The notes under the pieces were generated by a model. The model saw only the letters and a program-made list of their open reading frames with translations. It made no database searches and had not been told where the DNA came from. Below, piece by piece: positions 1 to 6,301 of a stretch of DNA of 6,301 nucleotides. The translations under genes were made by a program, and so were the position numbers. This DNA is from Deltaproteobacteria bacterium (GTDB lineage: Bacteria; Desulfobacterota; Desulfomonilia; UBA1062): assembly GCA_003643935.1 (NCBI GenBank), contig QMLJ01000079.1:1-6301 (forward strand), given 5' to 3'. How positions within the stretch are numbered: position 1 is the first letter of the stretch; each line of letters opens with the position of its first letter.

Positions 1-897
1 GAAGTAGGTCTTGGGCTCTGCCTTTGGGATACCAAGCTCACTGCTTATAACGTCTATGTTCTTCTTCAGCGATATGGAGATGTCCTGTATGTCCTGGCTG
101 GTCAAACCCAGGCTGGAGAGCATACCGGGATCCACGAAACCTGCTTGGTTCCTTGTTATGCCAAGGCCCAGGTGGTTGCATACCGTGTCAGCCACGTGCA
201 CAACGGCACAAAGCCTGTGTGTATCGGATGATGCTATTTCTCCATAGGCTATGGAGTGGTGCATGCCCACGCTGTAGGTGAGCAACTGCGGCAGGTTCCA
301 TCTCTCCAAGAGATACTTTCCAAGGCTCGCATGGTCTATACCCACTATATCCCTTTCCACCTCAATTATGTCTGTACCACCCTTTTCCATGACCTTTAGC
401 ACCCCTGCATATTCCTTGTTCCTGCATATGTTCTGGTCTATCACCACCTTGGCTATGTCATGCAATAGACCTGCCATGAAGGCATCCTCGGCCAGATCAG
501 GTAGTACCTTCATAGCCATCATCTTTGCAGCGACTGCGCATGATATGCTGTGCTGCCAGAAGCGGTACAGGTCAATGGTGCTTTTGTCCTTTTCAGTGAA
601 CATGTTTACCACGGATATGCTCAAGACTATGCTCTTCAGTACGTTCAGGCCTAGTATGACCACGGCGCCGCTTACCGTGGAAATCTCCTTTATCCTCCTG
701 TAAAAAGGTGAGTTTGCAAGTCTGAGCACCTTTATTGCAAGGGCCTGGTCCTTTTCCACGAGCCTTGCAATCTGGTTGGCATTGACATTGTCATCCAGCC
801 CTCTTTGCATGATTGCCGTGGCAATGGCTGGAAGCGTGGGGATTTCCGCTATTTCGTCCACGATACGGATTATGTCTTCCATGCTCCGCTGTTTCAT
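1..897 (-). CDS. HDOD-domain signalling protein, 3' end outside window (partial)
   Basis: This frame is open for 299 codons from ATG at 897 to base 1 with no stop, so the C-terminus lies outside the window. Residues 12-205 resemble an HDOD domain: IPTLP at 19-23, EKDQALAIKVLRLANSPFY at 48-66, the ILGL segment at 81-84, W114-H116, and LLHDIAK at 144-150. A C-terminal HD-like part follows, with GIDH (186-189), HH (213-214) and HVAD (234-237). HDOD proteins are cytoplasmic regulators in bacterial signalling and often accompany GGDEF, receiver or chemotaxis modules; the exact target cannot be told here. Possible metal ligands H116, H146, D147, H189, H213/H214 and D237 all appear present, so enzymatic activity is not excluded. 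An in-frame stop at 937-939 limits the start. ATG 897 has only a weak purine-rich stretch upstream, and ATG 882 is an alternative. The gene is divergent from ispG. Family call is strong, function weak. Confidence 0.9.
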   Translation of the reverse strand, partial: MKQRSMEDIIRIVDEIAEIPTLPAIATAIMQRGLDDNVNANQIARLVEKDQALAIKVLRLANSPFYRRIKEISTVSGAVVILGLNVLKSIVLSISVVNMFTEKDKSTIDLYRFWQHSISCAVAAKMMAMKVLPDLAEDAFMAGLLHDIAKVVIDQNICRNKEYAGVLKVMEKGGTDIIEVERDIVGIDHASLGKYLLERWNLPQLLTYSVGMHHSIAYGEIASSDTHRLCAVVHVADTVCNHLGLGITRNQAGFVDPGMLSSLGLTSQDIQDISISLKKNIDVISSELGIPKAEPKTYF

Positions 898-906
898 CCA
901 CTTTCT

Positions 907-949
907 TATCGTGAACTCAACCTCTAATCTTGAGTATTACTCCACGATA
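907..949. promoter_or_regulatory. Imperfect inverted repeat in the divergent HDOD/ispG gap
   Basis: Two nested inverted-repeat pairs fill the gap between the divergent genes. The outer arms are TATCGTG (907-913) and CACGATA (943-949), a perfect 7-bp match. The inner arms are ACTCAA (915-920) and TTGAGT (930-935), a perfect 6-bp match around a 9-base loop. The left arms are one base apart and the right arms seven bases apart, so the two pairs do not share a centre. The element could be a regulator binding site controlling one or both genes, or a stem-loop in a leader RNA. The symmetry is seen directly; any function is inference. Confidence 0.4.
912..940 (+). promoter_or_regulatory. Weak sigma70-like promoter candidate for ispG operon
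   Basis: TATTAC at 935-940 matches four of six consensus -10 positions, and TGAACT at 912-917 matches about three of six -35 positions with a 17-bp spacer. It would start transcription near 947, giving ispG a very short leader. It lies inside the inverted repeat, so a bound regulator could block it. The match is poor and this is only the best candidate seen; the operon could also be read under another sigma factor. Confidence 0.2.
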
Positions 950-966
950 TGTTACTTCGAACATTG

Positions 967-2031
967 ATGATCATTGATAGGAAGAAAACAAGAAAGATAT
1001 ATGTCGGTTCTGTTGCAGTGGGCGGGGATGCGCCTGTAAGCATACAGTCAATGACAAAAACGCTCACTACGGACGTGGCAGCAACTATTGCACAGGTAAA
1101 ACAGCTAGAGGATGCTGGCTGCGATATTGTAAGGGTGAGCATACCTGACAATGAGTCCCTTGAGGCATTCAGGCAGATAAGAAAGCACGTGGAAATACCC
1201 GTTGTAGCAGACATACATTTTGATTACAGGCTGGCAATAGGCTCCATAGAGGCCGGGGCTGATGCCATCAGGATAAACCCAGGTAACATAGGCAGCAACA
1301 AAAGGCTTGCAGAGGTTGCAAAGGCCGCTATCTCGGCAGGCATACCCATAAGGATCGGGGTGAACACGGGCTCGGTGAAGAGGAACGTAATTGAAGCCTT
1401 CAATGGTGATCACGTTGCAGCCCTTGTCGAGACCGCAAGGCAATACGTCGAGATGGTGGAGGACATGGGTCTCAAGGCCATAAAGGTATCCCTGAAATCA
1501 CCAGACGTAATTGAGACCATTGACGCCTACAGGGCGTTTTCCGCCATATCAGACTGGCCACTGCACCTGGGAGTGACAGAGGCAGGCACCTTGTTTTCCG
1601 GTGCAATAAGAAGTGCCCTAGGCATAGGCGCTCTACTATTAGAGGGTATAGGCGACACCATAAGGGTATCACTGTCTGCTGATCCTGTGAAGGAGATCAC
1701 CTCTGCAAGGGTGTTACTCGAGAGCATAGGGCTTAGAAATGAAGGAGTGAGAGTGGTATCGTGCCCTACCTGTGCCAGGGCAAATGCAGACATAGAGACC
1801 ATTGCCACCGAGGTGGAAGATGCCCTCTCGGGTATAAAAAGGCACATGGTGGTTGCAGTAATGGGTTGCATTGTAAACGGACCAGGCGAGGCAAGAGACG
1901 CGGATATAGGTGTTGCATGCGACGAGAGGGGTGGCGTGCTCTTCAGGCACGGCAAACCCGTGAAACGCGTATCAAGAGACAGGATAGTGAAAACCATACT
2001 GGAAGAGGTAGACAAGGAGAGCAGGACATGA
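967..2031 (+). CDS. ispG: 4-hydroxy-3-methylbut-2-en-1-yl diphosphate synthase (IspG/GcpE)
   Basis: IspG is a cytoplasmic [4Fe-4S] enzyme of the MEP isoprenoid pathway. It reductively opens 2-C-methyl-erythritol 2,4-cyclodiphosphate to HMBPP, the substrate of IspH. The 354-residue product fits the short bacterial, TIM-barrel plus Fe-S domain form (E. coli about 372). Hallmarks include SIQSMT near the start, [51 protein letters not shown] and, at the C-terminus, CPTC and GCIVNGPGE. Cluster cysteines are C266, C269 and C301, with catalytic glutamate E308, spaced as in the E. coli protein. ATG 967 is chosen because it places [10 protein letters not shown] where homologues begin. ATG 949 would add six residues and lies in the inverted repeat. 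Neither start has a clear Shine-Dalgarno. The gene ends in a four-base ATGA overlap with proS, implying one transcript. Nearly all arginines are AGG/AGA. Confidence 0.97.
   Translation: MIIDRKKTRKIYVGSVAVGGDAPVSIQSMTKTLTTDVAATIAQVKQLEDAGCDIVRVSIPDNESLEAFRQIRKHVEIPVVADIHFDYRLAIGSIEAGADAIRINPGNIGSNKRLAEVAKAAISAGIPIRIGVNTGSVKRNVIEAFNGDHVAALVETARQYVEMVEDMGLKAIKVSLKSPDVIETIDAYRAFSAISDWPLHLGVTEAGTLFSGAIRSALGIGALLLEGIGDTIRVSLSADPVKEITSARVLLESIGLRNEGVRVVSCPTCARANADIETIATEVEDALSGIKRHMVVAVMGCIVNGPGEARDADIGVACDERGGVLFRHGKPVKRVSRDRIVKTILEEVDKESRT
2014..2019 (+). promoter_or_regulatory. Ribosome binding site of proS
   Basis: AAGGAG lies eight bases before ATG 2028, inside the last codons of ispG. It fixes the proS start, although the frame itself stays open far upstream into ispG. 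Confidence 0.8.
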
Positions 2032-3740
2032 AACTTTCATCCATGCTGTTGAACACGCTCAAGGAAGACCCAAGGGATGCAGAGGTGCCCAGCCACAGGT
2101 TGATGCTCAGGGCAGGCATGATAAAGAGGCTTGCAAGCGGCATTTACTCCTACCTGCCATACGGCCTCAAGGCGCTAAGAAGGGTGGAGAACATAGTGAG
2201 AGATGAAATGAACCGTGCTGGTTCCCAGGAGGTGCTTTTGCCAGGTGTCCAGCCCGCGGAGCTGTGGAAGGAAAGCGGGAGGTGGGATTTATATGGAAAG
2301 GAACTCCTGAGATTCAAGGACAGAAAGGGGGCAGAGTTCTGCCTCGGTCCCACGCACGAGGAGGTAATAACAGACCTCGCCAGGAGGGAGGTCACATCCT
2401 ACAAGGACCTTCCACTTATACTTTACCAGATACAGACCAAGTTCAGGGACGAGATCAGGCCCAGGTTCGGAATAATGAGGGCGAGGGAATTCATAATGAA
2501 GGATGCGTACTCCTTTGACAGGGACGACGCATCTGCGGAGAAAAGCTACGAGATAATGTTCAACACGTATGAACGTATTTTTACAAGGTGCGGTCTTGAC
2601 TTCAAGGCTGTCGAGGCGGACACGGGTTCCATCGGCGGGAGCTTTTCCCACGAGTTCATGGTACTCGCTGATACCGGCGAAGACATGATACTAAGCTGCA
2701 GTACATGCAAGTATGCCGCAAACATAGAGAAGGCAGAGAGCTTGAGGCCTGAGAAAATGGCCTTTGGCCAGGCCCCCAAAGGTAGGCCAGAGAAAGTGCA
2801 CACGCCCGGGGTTAGAACTATCTCCCAGGTAAGCGAATTCCTTGGTGTAAGACCGGAGAACCTTGTCAAGACAATGGTGTATAACACGGATAAGGGCCCC
2901 ATAGCTGCCATGGTAAGGGGCGACCACGATGTGAACGAGGCAAAACTCAGGAATCTCCTTGGGCTTGCCTGGCTCGAGCTTGCAGACGACGAGACAGTGC
3001 TGAAGGTAACGGGTGCCCCTGTTGGTTTTGCCGGTCCCGTCGGATTAGAGGTCAACGTGGTAGCAGACTTTACTCTCCTGGATAGCGGGCCATATGTCAC
3101 AGGTGCAAACGATAAAGATTATCACCTGACAGGCGTGTGGCTGGGAAGGGATGCAAGGATCAATACAATAGGTGATATAAGGTTTACCTTGCCCGGAGAG
3201 CCGTGTCCCAAGTGTAAAAAGGGTGTACTGGAAGGCATCAGGGGGATAGAGGTGGGGCATGTCTTCAAGCTCGGACTTAAGTATTCAAAGGCCATGAATG
3301 CAGTATTCACGGACGTTGACGGCGAGGTAAAACCCATGGTCATGGGTTGCTACGGCATAGGTGTCGGCAGGACCGTTGCCGCTGCAATAGAGCAGAACCA
3401 TGATGAGGCTGGGATTGCCTTCCCTGTATCCATTGCCCCATACCCTTTTCTCGTACTCCCCGTGGACGTGAAGCAAGGACCTGTGATGGATACGGCGAGC
3501 CGTATATACAAGGATCTTTGTTCATCCGGCATAGATGTTATCTTGGATGATAGGGATGAGAGGCCCGGAGTAAAGTTCAAGGATGCCGATCTCATTGGTG
3601 TGCCATACAGGATAACAGTAGGCAAGAAATCCCTGGACAAGGGGATCGTGGAAGTAAAGGAACGCTCAACAGGAAGGGTCAAGACCATAGCACCTGACAA
3701 GGTGACAGATTACTTAAGAACTGTATTAAAAAGGACATAG
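2028..3740 (+). CDS. proS: Prolyl-tRNA synthetase, bacterial type with editing insertion
   Basis: ProRS charges tRNA-Pro with proline using ATP, as a cytoplasmic homodimeric class II synthetase. The product is 570 residues, close to E. coli (572). Order: N-terminal class II core (GPTHEE at 107-112; motif 2 from T137 to about F155, containing [10 protein letters not shown]), an inserted YbaK-like editing domain at about 225-400 with the key lysine at K281 in LVKT and [12 protein letters not shown], motif 3 GCYGIGVGR at 440-448, and an anticodon-binding domain from about 465 to the end. The editing domain hydrolyses mischarged Ala-tRNA-Pro in this family. CxxC pairs C224/C227 and C393/C396 flank the insertion and may bind zinc (inference). 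The start at ATG 2028 is supported by AAGGAG and by [15 protein letters not shown] matching the usual N-terminus. It overlaps ispG by four bases and lies four bases before rel, so translational coupling in one operon is likely. Confidence 0.97.
   Translation: MKLSSMLLNTLKEDPRDAEVPSHRLMLRAGMIKRLASGIYSYLPYGLKALRRVENIVRDEMNRAGSQEVLLPGVQPAELWKESGRWDLYGKELLRFKDRKGAEFCLGPTHEEVITDLARREVTSYKDLPLILYQIQTKFRDEIRPRFGIMRAREFIMKDAYSFDRDDASAEKSYEIMFNTYERIFTRCGLDFKAVEADTGSIGGSFSHEFMVLADTGEDMILSCSTCKYAANIEKAESLRPEKMAFGQAPKGRPEKVHTPGVRTISQVSEFLGVRPENLVKTMVYNTDKGPIAAMVRGDHDVNEAKLRNLLGLAWLELADDETVLKVTGAPVGFAGPVGLEVNVVADFTLLDSGPYVTGANDKDYHLTGVWLGRDARINTIGDIRFTLPGEPCPKCKKGVLEGIRGIEVGHVFKLGLKYSKAMNAVFTDVDGEVKPMVMGCYGIGVGRTVAAAIEQNHDEAGIAFPVSIAPYPFLVLPVDVKQGPVMDTASRIYKDLCSSGIDVILDDRDERPGVKFKDADLIGVPYRITVGKKSLDKGIVEVKERSTGRVKTIAPDKVTDYLRTVLKRT
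3731..3735 (+). promoter_or_regulatory. Ribosome binding site deciding the TTG start of rel
   Basis: AAGGA lies nine bases before TTG 3745, within the last codons of proS. The next in-frame ATG (3769) has no Shine-Dalgarno in front of it, so this site favours the rare TTG start. Confidence 0.6.
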
Positions 3741-3744
3741 GTAG

Positions 3745-5871
3745 TTGACAGTACGCATTAATGACATAATGGATGCAGTGTCATCCTACATGCCTGATGC
3801 GGACAGGAATCTCATAGAGAAGGCCTATGTGTTCTCTGCAAGGATTCACCAGGGCCAGACAAGACTCAGTGGAGAGCCCTACCTTAACCATCCCTTAGAG
3901 GTCGCGTGGATAATAACGAAGATGAGGCTTGGCACGGCATCCGTGGTAGCGGGCCTGCTCCACGATACCATCGAAGACAGCCTGACAACAGTAGACGACA
4001 TAAGATCAGAATTTGGGGAAGAGGTGGCCTTCCTGGTAGACGGACTCACGAAGATAAGCATGATAAACTTTCGTTCCAGGGAAGAACATCAGGCCGAGAA
4101 CTTCAGGAAGATGATACTTGCAATAAGCAAGGATTTGAGGATACTGCTTTTAAAACTGGCCGACCGCCTGCATAACATGCGTACCCTCCAGTATCACAAG
4201 CCAGACGCGCAATACAGGATTGCGAGGGAGACCCTGGATATCTATGCACCTCTAGCCAACAGGCTGGGTATACACTGGATACAGAGAGAACTAGAGGACC
4301 TGGGCCTGAAATACACCGACCCTGAAGGTTACAAGACACTAAAGGTCAGCCTTGATGCAGAGATTAAGGAAAAGGACAAGTACCTGAAGGACATAATGGA
4401 AAAACTCAGGGTAGAGCTGGGGAAATACGGACTGAAAGGTGATATAGTCGGCAGGACAAAGCACATATACAGCGTGTACCAGAAATTGAAACGCCAGGGG
4501 ATACCCCTGGAGAGAGTGTACGACATACTAGGGGTAAGGATAATACTCAATACAATCGGAGAATGTTACGAGGCACTGGGCATTATCCATTCTATGTGGA
4601 TGCCCATACACTCAAGGATTAAGGACTTTATCGCCATGCCAAAGGAGAACATGTACCAGTCATTACACACAACAGTGGTAGGTCCCCTTGGCGAGAGAAT
4701 AGAGATACAGATACGCACCCATGAAATGGATTTCATTGCCAATGAAGGTATAGCTGCCCATTGGCGCTACAAAGAGGGGAAGAGAATAAGCGAGAAGGAC
4801 GGCGAGAAGTTCTCCTGGTTGAGGCAACTCTTAGAATCCCAAAGCGAGCTCAGGGATCCAAAAGAATTTCTCCAGTCCCTAAAGATAGATCTATATCCTG
4901 AAGAGGTCTACGTATTCACCCCTGGTGGTGACATATTGAGATTTCCAGTTGGTGCGACACCCCTTGATTTTGCCTACAGCGTGCATACGGAACTGGGACA
5001 CCACTGCAAGGGGGCAGTGGTAAACGACCAGATAGTCCCGCTCAACTACGAGCTCAAGAGTGGGGACATAGTAAAGATACTCAAGTCATCAAAGGCCGCA
5101 CCCAGCAAAGACTGGCTCAGGATAGCAAAGACCTCAAGGGCACGTACCAAGATAAAGACATGGCTAAGGGCACAGGAAAGGGAACAGAGCATCAACCTGG
5201 GCAGGGAAATGCTGGAAAAGGCCCTGGCAGGATACAGGAAAAAGGGAGAAGTGGAAGAACCTGACCTGGATAACCTTGCAAGGGAATTCTCCCTAAAATC
5301 CGGCGATGACCTCCTGGCATCCCTTGGATTCGGAAGAATATCCGTACACCAGGTGATGCACAAGATAGTTCCAGAGGCGATTACACGTCCCATGCCCAAG
5401 AGGACAACGTCAAAGAAAAAGGTCGAGCCCACTGGGGTGAGGGTAAAGGGGGTGGAGAACCTACTCATAAGGTTCGCAAAGTGTTGCAGGCCCCTTCCTG
5501 GAGATGATGTGGTCGGTTTTATTACCAGGGGCAGGGGGATAACCGTACACAGGTCGAATTGTCCGTATGTATCCGCATCTGACCCGCAGAGGCTTGTTCC
5601 GGTTGAGTGGGACACGGAAGCCACAGAGGAACATGAAGTAGAGTTTTCGGTAATATGCCAGGACAAGCCAGGCATGCTGGGATCTATAACGGCGACCATT
5701 GGCTCAGAGAACGTGAACATAACAAAGGCATCGGTTCAATCACTTTCCACGGGTAACGCCAGGTGCGTGTTCAGGGTCATGGTAAAGGACCTCGCAGAGT
5801 TAAAGGGCCTTTTCAAGAAGATACACGGGTTAAAGGGTATAGAAAATATAAAAAGGCTTCAGTCCTTTTAG
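3745..5871 (+). CDS. rel: Bifunctional (p)ppGpp synthetase/hydrolase, RelA/SpoT family
   Basis: Makes (p)ppGpp from ATP and GTP/GDP and degrades it; central to the stringent response, ribosome-associated when uncharged tRNA is present. 708 residues, typical long-RSH length. Domains: HD hydrolase about 25-180 (H49, H73-D74, E77-D78, and D140/N144 in LADRLHNM); synthetase about 230-345 (K239 and H240, YDILGVRI with D260, RIKD at 291-294, EIQIRT from E320); TGS about 386-446 (VYVFTPGG); zinc-finger CC region with C580, C581, H602 and C606; C-terminal ACT about 631-705. Intact hydrolase residues plus the RxKD rather than ExDD motif mark a bifunctional Rel, not a RelA-type synthetase-only enzyme. 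The TTG start gives MTVRINDIMD, matching usual N-termini; ATG 3769 would remove eight residues. It is the last gene of the ispG-proS-rel cluster. Confidence 0.96.
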   Translation: MTVRINDIMDAVSSYMPDADRNLIEKAYVFSARIHQGQTRLSGEPYLNHPLEVAWIITKMRLGTASVVAGLLHDTIEDSLTTVDDIRSEFGEEVAFLVDGLTKISMINFRSREEHQAENFRKMILAISKDLRILLLKLADRLHNMRTLQYHKPDAQYRIARETLDIYAPLANRLGIHWIQRELEDLGLKYTDPEGYKTLKVSLDAEIKEKDKYLKDIMEKLRVELGKYGLKGDIVGRTKHIYSVYQKLKRQGIPLERVYDILGVRIILNTIGECYEALGIIHSMWMPIHSRIKDFIAMPKENMYQSLHTTVVGPLGERIEIQIRTHEMDFIANEGIAAHWRYKEGKRISEKDGEKFSWLRQLLESQSELRDPKEFLQSLKIDLYPEEVYVFTPGGDILRFPVGATPLDFAYSVHTELGHHCKGAVVNDQIVPLNYELKSGDIVKILKSSKAAPSKDWLRIAKTSRARTKIKTWLRAQEREQSINLGREMLEKALAGYRKKGEVEEPDLDNLAREFSLKSGDDLLASLGFGRISVHQVMHKIVPEAITRPMPKRTTSKKKVEPTGVRVKGVENLLIRFAKCCRPLPGDDVVGFITRGRGITVHRSNCPYVSASDPQRLVPVEWDTEATEEHEVEFSVICQDKPGMLGSITATIGSENVNITKASVQSLSTGNARCVFRVMVKDLAELKGLFKKIHGLKGIENIKRLQSF
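5851..5869. terminator. Weak hairpin at the rel 3' end, possible two-way terminator
   Basis: AAAAGG (5851-5856) and CCTTTT (5864-5869) form a 6-bp stem with a 7-base loop, running into the rel stop codon. The A and T runs make it look alike from either strand, which suits convergent genes, but only two GC pairs support it and no separate T tract follows. Two further small stems lie just downstream: AGATG/CATCT (5870-5874 with 5883-5887) and GATGC/GCATC (5892-5896 with 5904-5908, followed by TTATT). None is a convincing intrinsic terminator. Nothing else was recognised in the 103-bp gap. Confidence 0.25.
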
Positions 5872-5974
5872 ATGCACGTTGCCATCTTACTGATGCCATA
5901 TCCGCATCTTATTGGTTTACGTACTGATCAAGGACTTTGACTCGTAGGTGTCTCTTTCCAAAGAAATACCGCAC

Positions 5975-6163
5975 TTAGGGTTTCACCACCCTACCCGACT
6001 TGATACACTCTGTGCACACCCTGAGTCTTTTTACTCCTGTAGGTGTCTTTACCCTTATCTTCTGAAGATTCGGCAGCCAAACTCTCTTTGTCCTGTTATT
6101 TGCATGGCTTACGTTGTTCCCAACAAGAACTCCCTTACCACATATTGCACATCTTCTAGCCAT
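5975..6163 (-). CDS. rpmB: 50S ribosomal protein L28, four-cysteine form
   Basis: L28 is a small basic protein of the large ribosomal subunit. The 62-residue product begins [11 protein letters not shown] and includes [16 protein letters not shown] and [13 protein letters not shown], the recognised L28 pattern and length. C5, C8, C50 and C53 form two CxxC pairs, the arrangement of zinc-binding (C+) L28 versions; zinc binding is inferred. The start is certain from homology and from AGGAG nine bases upstream. The gene lies just downstream of tRNA-Leu on the same strand and converges on rel. No separate promoter is visible in the short gap from the tRNA, so co-transcription with it is plausible. 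No neighbouring rpmG is seen. Confidence 0.95.
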   Translation of the reverse strand: MARRCAICGKGVLVGNNVSHANNRTKRVWLPNLQKIRVKTPTGVKRLRVCTECIKSGRVVKP

Positions 6164-6172
6164 TATTTATAT

Positions 6173-6177
6173 CTCCT
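6173..6177 (-). promoter_or_regulatory. Ribosome binding site of rpmB
   Basis: Read on the minus strand, AGGAG sits nine bases before the rpmB ATG at 6163, in the 31-base spacer after the tRNA CCA end. The rest of this spacer shows no clear -10/-35 pair. Confidence 0.75.
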
Positions 6178-6194
6178 ATCTCTGGGTTGGGGTC

Positions 6195-6281
6195 TGGTGC
6201 CGAAGCCGGGATTTGAACCCGGACGGGAGTTACCCACCACCCCCTCAAGATGGCGTGTCTACCAAATTCCACCACTTCGGC
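6195..6281 (-). tRNA. tRNA-Leu, anticodon GAG, CCA encoded
   Basis: Read on the minus strand, the RNA runs from G1 at 6281 to A73 at 6198, with CCA at 6197-6195. The acceptor stem GCCGAAG pairs fully with CTTCGGC. The D arm has GTG/CAC. The anticodon stem CCATC/GGTGG (one T-G pair) holds loop TTGAGGG, giving anticodon GAG at 6246-6244, which reads CUC and CUU leucine codons. A long variable arm with a GGG/CCC stem and a T stem CCGGG/CCCGG with loop TTCAAAT complete a class II tRNA. Discriminator A73, expected for tRNA-Leu, agrees. All stems fold, so the gene looks functional. It precedes rpmB by 31 bases on the same strand. Confidence 0.97.
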
Positions 6282-6292
6282 ATTACTCTTTG

Positions 6293-6301
6293 CTCATAAC
6301 A
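6293..6301 (-). promoter_or_regulatory. Possible extended -10 element for the tRNA-Leu/rpmB unit
   Basis: On the minus strand the edge of the window reads TGTTATGAG: a TG extension followed by TATGAG, which matches four of six -10 positions. It would start transcription about five bases before the mature tRNA 5' end, a normal distance. The -35 region lies outside the window, so this stays tentative. Confidence 0.25.

Noticed and set aside
278..703. A 141-codon plus-strand frame across the HDOD gene.
   Set aside because: It is a shadow; the minus-strand frame gives a clear HDOD domain over the same bases.
1761..2027. The proS frame stays open upstream to an ATG at 1761, giving a 659-residue protein.
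   Set aside because: The extra 89 residues lie antiphase within ispG, resemble no ProRS N-terminus, and ATG 2028 has a good AAGGAG.
2546..3100. A 184-codon minus-strand open frame opposite proS.
   Set aside because: Same antisense pattern, inside the conserved ProRS editing domain.
3769..3771. ATG 3769 as the rel start.
   Set aside because: No Shine-Dalgarno, and it would drop the VRIND residues that match family N-termini; TTG 3745 fits better.
5046..5720. A 224-codon minus-strand open frame opposite the rel C-terminal region.
   Set aside because: Low-complexity Ser/Leu-rich translation typical of antisense to a real gene; no motif; rel is clearly coding here.
5944..6048. Direct repeat GTAGGTGTCT at 5944-5953 and 6039-6048.
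   Set aside because: Only 10 bases, one copy within rpmB coding sequence; likely chance.
6195..6281. tRNA as an integration site for a mobile element.
   Set aside because: No integrase gene or repeat of the tRNA 3' end in the window; neighbours are housekeeping genes.

Overview
The window carries ordinary bacterial housekeeping genes and no mobile element, CRISPR array or obvious novel system. Base composition is moderate (about half GC by eye). Arginine is written mostly with AGG/AGA and isoleucine very often with ATA. IspG (MEP isoprenoid pathway), a bacterial-type ProRS with an editing insertion and a long-form Rel point to a bacterium. My best guess is a deltaproteobacterial/Desulfobacterota-like anaerobe or a relative such as Nitrospirota. 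This rests on remembered protein style and gene order and is not proven.

Layout. On the minus strand, 1-897 is the 5' part of an HDOD-domain protein whose 3' end lies beyond the left edge. A gap of about 50-70 bp holds an imperfect two-part inverted repeat (907-949). Divergent from the HDOD gene is a tight plus-strand cluster of ispG (967-2031), proS (2028-3740) and a bifunctional (p)ppGpp synthetase/hydrolase, rel (3745-5871). ispG and proS overlap by four bases (ATGA). rel starts at a TTG only four bases after the proS stop. A 103-bp convergent gap with small weak hairpins separates rel from a minus-strand unit: tRNA-Leu(GAG) with encoded CCA (6195-6281), followed 31 bp downstream by rpmB (5975-6163), which encodes a four-cysteine ribosomal protein L28.

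How the parts relate. The plus-strand genes look co-transcribed. They join isoprenoid precursor synthesis, prolyl-tRNA charging and the stringent-response enzyme that reacts to uncharged tRNA. The right-hand unit also serves translation (a leucine tRNA and a large-subunit protein) and may be one transcript cut by tRNA processing. The HDOD protein is probably a signalling or regulatory factor with unknown targets. The points most worth checking are the divergent inverted repeat, the tRNA-rpmB linkage, the paired CxxC motifs around the ProRS editing insertion, and the apparently complete HD metal-ligand set in the HDOD protein.
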